Origin: Ditylenchus dipsaci
Lineage: Eukaryota > Nematoda > Chromadorea > Rhabditida > Anguinidae
Direction of reading: 5' to 3'
Assembly (NCBI GenBank): GCA_004194705.1
Contig: SADC01001375.1
Span: forward strand, 1 to 64,000
Length of the DNA: 64,000 nt
In this document: one piece after another, positions 1 through 10,383 of the stretch
How positions within the stretch are numbered: the stretch's first letter is position 1
How the letters are laid out: each line of letters begins with the position of its first letter
Made by a program: the position numbers and the translations under genes
Notes under the pieces: generated by a model
Databases searched by the model: none
Told to the model about the DNA's origin: nothing
The model's input: the letters and a program-made list of their open reading frames with translations, nothing else

Positions 1-1098
1 ACGACACATTACGTGTCAATGGCCAGGATAGGTTAATCGATCGAGATTTATTCGTTATTTCAAAAATTCTGTTCATAACAAAGCTTTATTCGAATTATAA
101 ATATTTTCAGCGAAACATACATTTCGGGGAAATCATTTTTTAGGAAATGATACTTTTCGGGGGAACGTATTTCAGGGAAATGAACTTTTCGAAACGATAC
201 GTACCAAAAGCATAGTTGAATAATTATGCCAAACACATTGCGGGAAAAAGCATAACGTATTAATTATGCTTTTTTCGTGTTTAAAAAGCATAATTTTTTT
301 TCACGTGTAGACTTAAAGTAAAAAGAATTATGTTTTTTGAAAAAAGACGCAAAGGTTATTGAAAATAAATATGCTGTTAGAGATTAATCTTACTGGCATA
401 TTTATTTGAGCTGCTTATATAAAATTGGCTTAAATTCAAAACAACCCGTCAAAATATGTGAATCTCCCGTCAAATTTATTTTTTACCCCGTCAAATTCAA
501 ATTTCAAACAAAAATGTAAATCTCCCGTCAAATGATGTGAATCTCCCGTCAAATTTGAATTTTTAGTCAAATACTGCATTAAATTTTGGGAGAATTCGGA
601 TTCTATTGTCAAAAAATAACTTGGATCGCTCAGAATACCTCCACGGAGTAGCCAGAAACCCTGAAAGTTGGTTTTTTGAGGGTTTACTAACGGGGGAGTA
701 AACTTTTCGCGAAAAATTCGATTGAGCGGATCAGATTTCCAGTGAGATGAGCTGAATCGCTCAGAATCCCATCCTGAATCATTCTCAAACATCTAAAACA
801 CACCCTAGCCCATCCTAAATTGCTCCAGCCAGTATCTAAGTACTCTAAATCCGTGCTTAGGGTGGTTTAAGATGGTTTTTTGTTATCACGTCTTTGTTAT
901 CGAAACTTTAGTAGACATGATCAAATACAAGTTGAAAAGTAAATGATGCCAGAAATTTATATTTCGAGGATCAAGTTTCATATGAATACGTCTGCAAAAT
1001 TGCGCGAAACAACCAAAAAAGCTGAAAAGTTTCCAACTACTCCGCTGCTAATAATACTACATTCATCTTGAATTTGTAAAAAAACCATTTCCCGCATT
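1..1098. other. Intergenic, repeat-derived DNA outside the duplication
   Basis: No exon with good splice sites is seen here. At 440-560 the word AATCTCCCGTCAAAT recurs with variation about five times, on a background of poly-T tracts. A similar word (AATCTCCTCTCAAAT) recurs near 18,860 and 55,000, so this looks like an old dispersed repeat. Similarity to copy B starts only at about 1,099. Confidence 0.5.
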
Positions 1099-1308
1099 CT
1101 TGTCAAATTCATGCCTGTATGAACAACCGTTCGAAAGCTTTCTTTATTTTAAATCTCAAGAATCCCATTTTAAAAATAAATAACCCCCTAAACTCTGTTC
1201 TCCTTCCACTCGATTTCATAGTCGAAAATCTAATCATTAAACTAGTGGCTTGATCCTCGAAAATTTGATCAGGTGGCCAAAATCCATAGAGTACAAAAGC
1301 AACATGCA

Positions 1309-1314
1309 TTTATT
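1309..1314 (-). terminator. Poly(A) signal AATAAA of the small coiled-coil gene, copy A
   Basis: AATAAA on the minus strand, about 40 bases after the TAG stop at 1,355-1,357. It is conserved in copy B at 45,265-45,270. Confidence 0.6.
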
Positions 1315-1354
1315 GGAAACAACAACCGACAAGACGAAAACAATCACTAGATCT

Positions 1355-2119
1355 CTAGGCAGCTATCTTAGCAGTATCATCTTCATCCGAGTAGTGCGAG
1401 TCACTTGAATTGTCATGCTTCTCCTCTTCGGCATCTGAAAATACTTGTTTTATTGATGGAAGAGACGATCTATTAGAAAAAAAGCCTCTAGCTTCACTGA
1501 CCAAGAAGAATCTGCTTATCAGGAATTGCTGTGACTCGGCCTATCTCCATCTGAATGCCCTGGATCTTTTGATTGAAATCTTCCTGGAGCTTCTGGATGG
1601 CAGTTTGGAGTTCTCCCAACTTTTTGTCGAATTCCTTCTGAAAGAAGCGCTTCTGAGCATTGAGAGAATCCAGCATCTCTTGCTTCTTTTCCTTTTGCTT
1701 TTTCAGCTAAAAAGTAAGAGTAAAAGAGGTGGTCACAGCAAAACCCACTTTTTCATATTTTTTCAGACGAATGAGAATATGAGAGGACATGATATTTGAA
1801 GTCAAAGCCAGGTTTTTGCAATCCATAAATGAAAAATGCGCAACAATGCTTTGCACAATTTCTGCAGGGAGAATAAGCAGTTTAAAATCCATTGAATTGA
1901 AAAAATAAATATAGTGATAAATATCTGGACAGGGAACGTAATTCGGTTCTGGAGAAACTCAATTTCTTATCTTAATCCAGTCAATCAAATAACTTGGAAG
2001 ATATCTATTTCGAAATGACATGCTAGGCTTTAAATATCAGTCAGAGATTGCTTTAAAGGATAAATAACCTTGACGACATCACGACCAGTGGCAGCCTTTT
2101 CTCGCTTCGGTTTGACCAT
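1355..2119 (-). CDS. Small basic/coiled-coil protein with acidic tail, copy A (3 exons)
   Basis: Exons 2069..2119, 1502..1706 and 1355..1434 join in phase and give about 111 residues. The start is MVKPKREK, preceded by a TTTAG acceptor-like site that could take a spliced leader. The middle exon is a Lys/Glu/Gln-rich coiled coil beginning [10 protein letters not shown]. The last exon is an acidic Ser/Asp/Glu tail containing [10 protein letters not shown]. Donors are GT and acceptors TTTTTAG and TTTTCAG. I do not recognise the family. Charge pattern suggests a nuclear or nucleic-acid-associated adaptor, but that is inference. The copy at 45.3-46.1 kb has several amino-acid changes and no frame break, so coding is kept in both. 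In copy B it is nested in a hemicentin intron on the same strand. Confidence 0.65.
1749..1892 (-). CDS. F-box-like alternative first exon of the small coiled-coil gene, copy A
   Basis: This 48-codon open frame starts [20 protein letters not shown] and continues with DCKNLALTS. That fits the start of an F-box (LPxEI...I..hF...D..nLaLts). It ends at a GT 42 bases before the acceptor at 1,706 and is in phase with the coiled-coil exon, so a protein of F-box, coiled coil and acidic tail (about 142 residues) is possible. The alternative is the first exon at 2069..2119. Which is used cannot be decided here. An equivalent exon at 45704..45847 is intact. Confidence 0.4.
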
Positions 2120-2213
2120 TTTGACGATGTGGACGAACTAAACATAAGAGTACACCACATAGGAATCAAATCTAGTAACACAGGCAAGTCAGAACATGAC
2201 GTACCGTATTTTC

Positions 2214-2447
2214 TGTAGTAAGTCCCCCGGGGAGTTATTTTTCAACCCTTAAAAAATTGGAAAAAAATATTTCGATTTTGAGATTTTCGGATGCCCGACC
2301 GAAATCATAAAAGTGGAATCAACTAAGATCGTGGTGATTAAGAAAACGCAAAAAAACAGATTTACAAAAAATTTTCCTTAGACTGAGATATGGGGTCGAA
2401 ATAGGGGGGAGTTATTAGAGAGGGGGGAGTTATTAGAGAAAATACGG
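2214..2447. mobile_element. TA-inserting MITE with CCGTATTT ends (A only)
   Basis: The element begins CCGTATTTTCTGTAGTAAG and ends with the inverse AAATACGG, flanked by TA on both sides. Copy B at about 46,156 has an uninterrupted GACGTATATGTG, so this is a clean insertion. It is a Tc1/mariner-type MITE by its target site. Confidence 0.8.
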
Positions 2448-2844
2448 TATATGTGGGAACTTCCTCTCAACTTTTTCTTCACATTGACTGCACCAAATGT
2501 AAATCCATTTAATTAAACCAAGTAAAAGACAAACGATAGCAATGTTCCAGACCAAAAAGTTGATAACGGGTAAGCAAAACTAAGTTTGAGGCAAATATTT
2601 AACTTGAGCTCGGGTATGATTCATGTGAAAAATTTGTTGATTGGAAAAACAACTAAAGAGCAGACACACAACATGAGACACGGTTGCAATATGGACCGAA
2701 AAAACTTCCTGACTTTATGTGACTCAGGAAAATTGTGGAACTTATTTACTTGGGGGGGGGGGGGGAATCGCATTTTTCTCGCATTTTTCAGTTATTTAAA
2801 AATAGTGTTTAAACGTCTCCTAAGTAATTTTTATATGCTTAAAA

Positions 2845-2993
2845 CTATGGTGGGACGCGGTCGGGTACCCGAACCGGGAACTGAACCGGAGGCATTTTGG
2901 CGAAATTACCCGAACCGAGAACCGGGTGTCCAGGAACCGGAAGAACCGAGAACCGGGTCCAGGAACCGACCGGTTCCGGTTCCAAATAAGCAT
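2845..2993. repeat. GGGTACCC / GAACCGGG palindromic repeat block
   Basis: Dense iterations of CCCGAACCGGGA and AACCGGTT-type words. The same words recur at 5,770-5,850 and 6,090-6,130 and in the hAT-like MITEs at 16,546 and 53,780. The apparent reading frames here follow from the repeat and are not genes. Confidence 0.6.
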
Positions 2994-3118
2994 TGATAAA
3001 ATTGCTAATTTGAAAGTTTAATTGAAGTTTGAAGTTCAAACTTTGAAAATTTAATTGTAATTTGTAAGTCAAAAATTGTCCGACAGGATCGTATTGTGAA
3101 ATAGCAAACAGTTATTGC

Positions 3119-3355
3119 TAGGGTTATGAAATAAGCATATGCTCGAGCATATTCTCGAGCAGATTGATCAATTTCGAGCATATGCTCGGCCCACAGTCAA
3201 CCCTTGAAATAGAAACCAGTTTAACTATACAATTAGCTGTACGGCCACAGTTAGCGGTCAAAATATGTCGAGCATATGGTCGAATACGCTTGAAAAAACG
3301 CAAATGCTCGTGCATATGCTCCAAACCAATCTGATCCAGCATTTTCGCAACCCTA
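3119..3355. mobile_element. hAT-like MITE, TAGGGTT ends, GCATATGC core
   Basis: The left end is TAGGGTTATGAA and the right end CGCAACCCTA. The flanks GTTATTGC and GTTATTTC are an 8-bp target duplication with one mismatch. The core is repeats of GAGCATATGCTC-like palindromes. Confidence 0.75.
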
Positions 3356-3551
3356 GTTATTTCTAAGTCATTTCTAAGTGTAGATCGTTGCTAGCAGGTC
3401 GCTAGTTTTTGTTGTTGTAATTGATTGTAAAATTTTGTTTGCTATACGGTTTTGCATTCTTCAATTTAAATGTTTAAGAAGCAATGTCGTGTCAAACAGC
3501 AAGTATCTAGAAGTCTTCAACGTCATTACAGTCAAAGCAAAAGCGCAGATA

Positions 3552-4297
3552 CAGTCGAACCTCTATATAACGGCCCTTTCTATAACAACACTCTCTCTAT
3601 AACGGCACCTTGGACAAATCCCGACAAACGAAAAGACCTCTATATAACGGCAACCATTTTTTTCGCATATGTTCAGAGACAACTATGTTTACAATGGCTT
3701 ACCTTTCAATTTGTCTTGACGCAAAAATTCTTATTGCAATTATCTTCATGGTTGAATGTATTATAAGGGGTTTTGGCTCCATCTCTCAATGTGGGTGTGT
3801 TTTTCCTTGACACCCCCTGTTGTTGTTTTCATTGGTTTTGAGGTTTTGGCAAAGGTAGGCCGGCTTATGTTAGGGCTGACTGAAACATACCTTAGAATCA
3901 CATTTTATTCCATCCAAACATAGCTTAACTTTGTTCGCTAGCCTTGTCTAATCTTGAAAATAACAAAAACTAATGTAAGGGTTGGTCATTTCACTGGAAA
4001 TTCACCTGAAATCAGGAAGGGGGTAAGGCGCACGCCTTATTCAGAGTTCGTAATGAAAAATTTCGAAAAAGGACATTTGGGTAAAAAAAAGATTTATTTC
4101 ATTTTCTCCAGTGCTTATTGCTGTTTTAGAGCGAAAAAAAATCAAACCCCACAATAGGGGTTTGATTTTTTTGCATTGGTCTCCCCTGTCCTTCACGGAC
4201 CCATCTCTATAACAGCACCTCCTGATAACAGCACATCTCTATATAACGGCACCATAAGGCCCGTCCGCAGAGGTGCCGTTATAGAGAGGTTTAACTG
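3552..4297. mobile_element. TA-inserting element with CAGTCGAACCTC ends
   Basis: The left end CAGTCGAACCTCTATATAAC matches an inverted right end (GAGAGGTTTAACTG) with TA at both flanks. The inner word TATAACGGC is repeated several times at both ends. No transposase is present. Confidence 0.7.
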
Positions 4298-4651
4298 TAT
4301 CTCAAATGCAAGGATCTCTATAGGTTCCAAAGGATTCATCCAACTAGAATATGATCAAGCATATTCAGAAGAAAAGGAACGCTGAGAGTTTTCTAAAAGT
4401 CTGTTTAAATAAATTAAAGGAGTATCATTTTAGACTTAGCAGAAAACGGCGGAGATGCTGATTCTCATCAAGGCCAATCTGAAGAATATTTAACTCGCGC
4501 CACACACTCAACCAGATGCTGTCAAACTCAAGGAGGTGTAACACGAACCCGAGGAGGAGAATAATGATGTATGATTTTGTTCGATGTTGTTTGATTTGTT
4601 TGATTTGTTTTTGCTTCTTGGTTGTTTATCGCACAATAAATACATATGATA

Positions 4652-4913
4652 CCGTATTTGCTCTAATAATCGGCCACTCTCTATTAAACGGCCACTCTCT
4701 AATAAACGGCCAGCCCAGAGACCTATATCTCAGTCCAGAGTCAATATTTTTCAAATCTGTTTTATGCATTTTCTTAGTTACCATGAGCCCTCCTGGTTCC
4801 ACTTTTCAGATTGTGGTTGAGCACCCAAAAATCTCAAAATCCAAATATTTTTTTTTCGATTTTTTAGGGGTTGAAAAATAAACGGCCATGGCCGATTATT
4901 ACAGCAAATACGG
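4652..4913. mobile_element. CCGTATTT MITE with CGGCCATGGCCG inner module
   Basis: Ends CCGTATTTGCTCTAATAA and the inverse GCAAATACGG, flanked by TA. It is a close relative of the element at 30,764-31,007. Inner subterminal words are ATCGGCC at both ends. Confidence 0.75.
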
Positions 4914-4940
4914 TATGTGGTTTTTTATAGGCTATTAAGT

Positions 4941-5768
4941 TGCCATCAGTGCTGGCAATTTGAATCATTTCAATTTTTCACTGTTTTTTATTTTAAACTA
5001 TTAAGTAGTCAGCGATTTTTCAACCGCTACACACAATTTTTCCGCCTATTTTGTAGCTAAGATTCTGCTCTTCAAAATGGTGGGTCATTTTTGATCCGCC
5101 AACATATTTTTCTAGGGTTTTGATCCAGATTTATGTCCCAAAATGATCTATTTTTTACCCTTGTAATTTGAATCATTTTTTGACTATTTACTTTTTTTTT
5201 GCTACTTTTTTTTGTACGGCCGGTATTTTTTCACATTATATATCATTTGATCGCAAATCTCGTCAGCTACAAAACATGTTTCAACATATCAGCAGTTTTG
5301 TCATTTTAGAAAATTTTTTCTTATAATGATTCAAATTAAATTTAATTTGAATCATTATAAGAAAATTTTTTTCTAAAATGACAAAACTGCTGATATGTTG
5401 AAGCATGTTTTGTAGCTGACGATATTTGCGATCGAATGATATATAATGTGCAAAAATACCGACCGTACAAAATAAGTAGCAAATAGTCGAAAAATGATTC
5501 GAATTAAATTAATTTGAATCATTAGGTGTACTGTCATTCTTTTGTTGTTTTAAATTTTTTCAATTTATGAGAAATTTAAAAGTCAACACTCATTTTGTAA
5601 AAATGTTGGCGGATAAAAATGACCCACCATTTTGAAGAGCAGAATCTTAGCTACAAAATAGGCGGAAAAATTGTATGTAGCGGTTGAAAAATCGCTGACT
5701 ACTTAATAGTTTAAAATAAAAAAAACAGTGAAAAATTGAAATGATTCAAATTGCCAGCACTGGTTGCC
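4941..5768. repeat. Large foldback (about 0.8 kb)
   Basis: The left arm (from CAGTGCTGGCAATTTG) and the right arm (ending in its reverse complement) pair over most of their length, meeting near 5,340. There is no coding signal. The arms are long enough to form a cruciform or a long hairpin RNA if transcribed. Confidence 0.75.
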
Positions 5769-5847
5769 ATTACCCGCATACCCGGTCGGGTACCGACCGG
5801 GTGAAATGCTACCCGAAACGAGAACCGGGTCCGTGAAAACCCGGGTA

Positions 5848-6089
5848 CCGTATATGCTCTATTAATTAGACACCCCTAAGTTCAAAATCGTGTTTTTGGC
5901 ATTGTGTTTTTGACCCACTTTTTGATCACTTCTCTCAGGCAAGTTACCAACCATTTGATAGCTCATCTTTCTAGCTACAAAATGGGTGGTAACTTGTCTG
6001 AGAGAAGTGATCAAAAAGTGGGTCAAAAACATAATGCCAAAAACACGATTTTGAACTTAGGGGGTGTCTAATTAATAGAGCATATACGG
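5848..6089. mobile_element. CCGTATAT MITE with TTAGACACCCC inner module
   Basis: Inverted arms of about 100 bases each (CCGTATATGCTCTATTAATT at the left), TA-flanked. It lies inside the 4.1-kb composite element. Confidence 0.7.
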
Positions 6090-6339
6090 TACCCGCGAAC
6101 CGGGTTGAGCCAAATTACCCGACCGCGTCCTACCCTACTTAAAACGATGAAAAGCTATTTTCTTACATTTTTCCACACAAAAAATGGATTTTTTGAAAAA
6201 AAAATTTTGACCGAAATTCGATTTTTTGCCTTGGAGGACCAAGGTAAACCACCTTATATAAGGGTATTTCACCCCGTTTTGGTCACTGGAGCTGGGCAAA
6301 AAGAGCCTCTAAATGCATTTTTGATTAAGAGTCTTGCTC

Positions 6340-6580
6340 GGAATCATGGCTAAGGTAAGTGAGTGCGCGCATCTCTAACCATCCAAGCCCCATGTGTTTT
6401 TATTTATTTATTTATTCGGCCCCTTCGGGGGCGCAGGGGCTTGGTTGCTTGGGGTTGAGATGCGCACACCCACATACCTTAGACACAAATCACTCGAAAG
6501 TGACTCTGGATGCATAAAAATGTATGCATGCCAGAGTTTTTTTCATGCGGCAGGCCCCAGTCAACAAAACTATGTTTAAA
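6340..6580. repeat. Structured hairpin repeat, copy 1
   Basis: It contains a long imperfect stem (TAAGTGAGTGCGCGCATCTC pairing with GATGCGCACACCCACATA), a CCCCTTCGGGG hairpin in the loop, and a second hairpin at 6,504-6,536. Two other copies lie near 17.1 and 25.8 kb. It sits within a larger inverted repeat (6,105-6,735). Confidence 0.65.
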
Positions 6581-7767
6581 TTCCATCTCTTTTGGTTGTC
6601 TGGGTACCTCTTTAGGATGGTTTACCTTGGTCCCCCAGGCAAAAAGTCGAATTTTAATCAAAAATTTTTTTTTCAAAAAATCTATTTTTTGTGTGGAAAA
6701 ATGTGAGAAAATAACTTTTTTATCGTTTTAAGCATATAAAATTACTTAGGAGACGTTTAAACACTATTTTTAAATAACTGAAAAATGCGATCCCCCAACG
6801 CACCCCCCCCCCAAGTAAATAAGTGCCAAATTGTGTGCAAAATTTGTAGCAACAAGACAAAACGTTTTTCCAATTTTCATATCAAACTTTTGTTTGGTCT
6901 TCACACTAGAAATTCTCTGAAAATGTTTTAGCTATAGTTGAAAATTTTTTTGAAACTTTTTTATTGTTTTCCCTAGGCCGTCCTGAGGGAAAACAAAAAA
7001 TTTTACAAATTTTTAATCAAAAAGCGCTTTTCGACACTTTTTTCTTCCTTTTCTATGTACAAAACAGGCCAAAACACCCGAAAAACATCATTTTGGGACT
7101 TCTCGGGCAATGGTCACTTTCTACTCCAGCCCTATTTCATATCGATTAGTATCAAAAGGTCATTCTCGAGTGTGACCCGTGAATTAGTTTTCCTTTGAAT
7201 AGTAGGCTCTATTGGTGTTTTTATTTATTTATTTATTATTATTCACTCTGGAGTCTTAAGAGAAATCATGCTGGATTCTGTTGAGCATGACGCTTCCAGA
7301 TTGGACTAGCCGGATAGATTTTCTGAATAATGACAGTGTGAGCATAAGGCTCCTGTGTAATTTTATTTCAAAATTGAACTAGCGAAATTCACCGACTTTG
7401 TATTCTAAGAGCATATATTCGAAAGTATTTTTCAGTCTTAACACTAGAATTCCGTCTGTAACGTTTGACTACCTGGGGGTTTCAGAACTCCTGAGCATTT
7501 TGTCCTCCTCGCTAGATTACAATGCCTTAAATACCGTTTTTTTAATAGGAGGACATGTCGAGTTCTTTTTCAACCCTTCGAAAATCGGAGGACCAATCAG
7601 TTTGTGGAGTCTCGAGTCTCCAGGTTCGATTTTTTCTGTCTGTTAGTAAAAATATTGAAATTCCATTTAGTAAATCGATTATGCTCTGCAAGCTGGCTTT
7701 GTAAGAATTTTTGAATCGAATCGTACAGTTCGATCAGTTCCCTTGTGAGTCAGAACCACCAAATATA

Positions 7768-8591
7768 CAGGGTGTCTCAAAATTACGTTAACATTTTGAC
7801 ATTTAACATTTTCGGTCAAAATTTAATTTTTTGTTCACTTTTCCGCTTGTTTTCTCACTTGCTTTCCATTTCCTTATTATTCCTCGAATTTCCCATCGTA
7901 TTTATTTCTGTCGTCTCTTTTGAATATTTCACGTTTACGTTCGAAGTCGGTTCATCAAATTAATTTCAGCCAATTTCGCAGATATGGATACAGTCAAGAA
8001 GGAGGAGCTACGTGCCGGTTCTGTCCATCTTCGTCACCGAGGTCTTGGGTATGCGCGGATTGGGCAGCTATTTGGAGTGGCAAGGCAAACGGTCAGCAAT
8101 GCGGCTCGTCGATTTGAAGAAACAGGCGCTAACAAGAACCGGATTGGGCAGGGAAGAAAGAGGAGTGCAAGACATGAAGATTATCTGGTTCGATTTAGTG
8201 GTCTTTATTTCTGGTTTTAATTTCACAATTTTTAAAGATAAGCAGCGAACGCAATCGCCGAGAGTCCGTCTACAAAGCTTAACTCGACTCGGAAGCTAGC
8301 AAGGAGAATGAGAATTTCTCATCCATCGGCTCATCGCATTCTGGTCAAAGATCTCGGATTGTTTCCGTACAAGCTCCACTGTCGTCAAGAACTAGGACCG
8401 TTTGAATGAGAAGTATTCATTATAGTTATCGTTTTCTGTCATCGTTTTTGCTGTTATGATTTGTTGTTCCGTTTATAAAGGCCTTATTGGGGACGTTTCC
8501 GGGCTTGCCACCCAAAAATCCGGAAATGGGCCTCTACAATGTTATGCTGCCCGATTTTTTTTTAATGTTAACGTAATTTTGATACACCCTG
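7768..8591 (+). mobile_element. Internally deleted Tc1/mariner-type element (A only)
   Basis: Ends are CAGGGTGTCTCAAAATTACG and the inverse at 8,591, with TA duplicated at both flanks. Copy B (about 47,553) has the empty site CAAATATAGTTAAGG. The 824-bp length and the partial transposase show a non-autonomous derivative. Confidence 0.85.
7984..8409 (+). pseudogene. Tc1-like transposase remnant: DNA-binding domain only
   Basis: The first part (from ATG 7,984) begins MDTVKKEELRAGSVHLRHRG and holds a helix-turn-helix with GYARIGQLFGVARQTVSNAA. A second open stretch (8,243-8,409, another frame after a possible short intron) carries KLARRMRISHPSAHRILVKD, the expected second helix-turn-helix. The frame then stops, and the DDE/D catalytic domain is absent. 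It could still bind element ends and act as a repressor, but this is inference. Confidence 0.7.
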
Positions 8592-8936
8592 TAGTTAAGG
8601 GGCCAACAAAAGCCTAACCTCAACGGGCAACCTACCAATGAATAGACACGGAAATACTTTGATTTTGAAAACTTTGAATTTTTTTGTTTGCTTTGGGGAT
8701 CAATACTCTAGCCACCATTTTGACCAATCCTCTTACTTGGTAATCATGGCAGATTTTTTAATTGTAAAAAATTAGGGTAGAAATATTGTAAAATTTCCAA
8801 TTTCAAAATGGTCGGCTATTCGCACAACGCGTTTTTTGCTGAAATTGGCGCCGTGTGTATCCCGTCTGGTACAAATTCAATCTGCTAGTTCGTATTGTAT
8901 TAAAGATGCTCTTCAAACGTAATTGTCAAGTAATAC
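8592..8936. other. Intron-like stretch, copy A
   Basis: Duplicated with 47.55-48.29 kb, where B carries an extra inverted-repeat insertion. No exon seen. Confidence 0.5.
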
Positions 8937-9276
8937 CAAGAATGTCGACAGCAATTTTGTCCTTGGCACTTCCAACCTCATTTTGAGCCACACAGTAGTA
9001 GTCACCAGCATCCATAGTCTGTAGTCGGGGGATGTCTAAGCGATATCCCTTTAAAAAATTAAGTTTATTTAGCCCGAAGATATATTTCACAAATTATTTA
9101 CAGAAAGGGAGATCCTAGTGCCATCCGCAGAAGGGATGAGGATCTGGTCGTTGAGCATCCATGTGATTGCTGGAGTGGGGTTGCCGGTGACATTGCAGAA
9201 CAAGGTGACCGAGGTGCAATTGGTTTAATGGCCTGACTGCCTGACTCTTGGGATCGAACAGTGGCTTTGGGCTCGG
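8937..9276 (-). pseudogene. Ig unit 9 of the duplicate, copy A (2 exons)
   Basis: Exons 9102..9276 and 8937..9048. The first carries the B-strand Cys and C-strand Trp ([17 protein letters not shown]). The second carries [16 protein letters not shown]. Relative to copy B, the first exon lacks one base (GCAATTGG against GCCAATTGG), which breaks the frame. The second exon is intact here, while B lacks one base there. This is the last Ig unit of the duplicate before the window start. Confidence 0.7.
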
Positions 9277-10383
9277 CTGAATCAGTTTCTTTCATTTTGT
9301 GCATAGCTTTTTTGAGAGCGAAAAATGATAGGAAGAATTTCAGGGTGACCCTGGAGAGAAGCATGATTGCACGGGCACCGTCAAGACAGTCATTTTTAAA
9401 AAATAAGAAATATTGCATTGCTGTTTTTTTCACCAAATTTCAGCCGTATTGGGGTACAGGCTTCAATCAATTAAAGGGGGCGGGGACTATTGTTCAATTT
9501 AGCCAAATTGACGATTGATAAAGTGGATACCGTATTTCCTCTAATTGCCGCCCCCTCGACTTTGAGCTATTGTATCTAGCACAGTGTTTCAAAACACAAA
9601 ATCTATTTGGTTCATTTTTAGACAAAACGCCAAGATTTTTGAGAGTATCTTTTTCGGAATTTATTGGTTTTTTTCTTTTTTTGCTTCTTCCCTGTAATGT
9701 TTTATAGCAAAATATGAACTTTTAGAAACAGAATTACACGATCTTAACTTTCTATAACACATAGCACACCATACACGAAGGTGGTGCAGCGTCAAATTTC
9801 GCCATAAAATCACTCAAATGCAAAAGATATCGAGAAAGTCAAATGTTTAAAGTAAACTTTTTATTGAAATGAATATAACGGATAACAAATGTGCAAGATC
9901 GGTGCATTAGGAACATTACTTTTAATGGATCATACCAACTTCTTCATCGAGTGTCATACACCAGCACTAAATAATTGTGAAATGAGGTAGTCACACGATT
10001 AATTGATGTTAAAATTAACTATTTATTTGAAAGCCTGTTGAATTCTGCAACTGATAAGAGCCTTAGTGACACAAAATTATTTCCGATTATAAAGATACAA
10101 TCAAATAACTAAAACAACTCAAAATTGGGAATGTCCATCAATGGCTTTCTAAAAAAATTTGTAAAAAAGAATTTTTTCGGAAGTTTTTTGCGCCTTTGTT
10201 GTTCAGCGCGAATTCTGAACAAAGCGCTCCATTAGCACAAACCGCAAACCTGTTGCAGTTCACACCCCACTCTACCACGCACCGAAAAATTCCAACGAAA
10301 CATATTAATTTTACATGAATAGGAACAAATTTTATTCGTAATGAACAACAATACTTGCAAAGCAGAATGATTGCAAAACGAAA

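Larger units (their letters stand above)
2738..6827. mobile_element. 4.1-kb composite inverted-repeat element (A only)
   Basis: It is bounded by inverted ends (ACTTATTTACTTGGGG at the left, the reverse near 6,810) extending inward for about 120 bases. An 8-bp target duplication AAATTGTG lies at 2,730-2,737 and 6,828-6,835. Copy B at about 46,455 has a single AAATTGTG, so B is the empty site. The 8-bp duplication suggests hAT-like insertion. The interior is a nest of other elements, listed separately, with no transposase visible. Confidence 0.8.

Noticed and set aside
1410..1799. 129-codon plus-strand frame (and its copy at 45,365)
   Set aside because: It is antisense to the spliced coiled-coil gene, which has start, splice sites, stop and poly(A) signal on the minus strand.
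2586..2996. 136-codon plus-strand frame with an RTGSRNRPVPVP-type end
   Set aside because: It crosses the edge of the A-specific insertion and the GGGTACCC repeat block.
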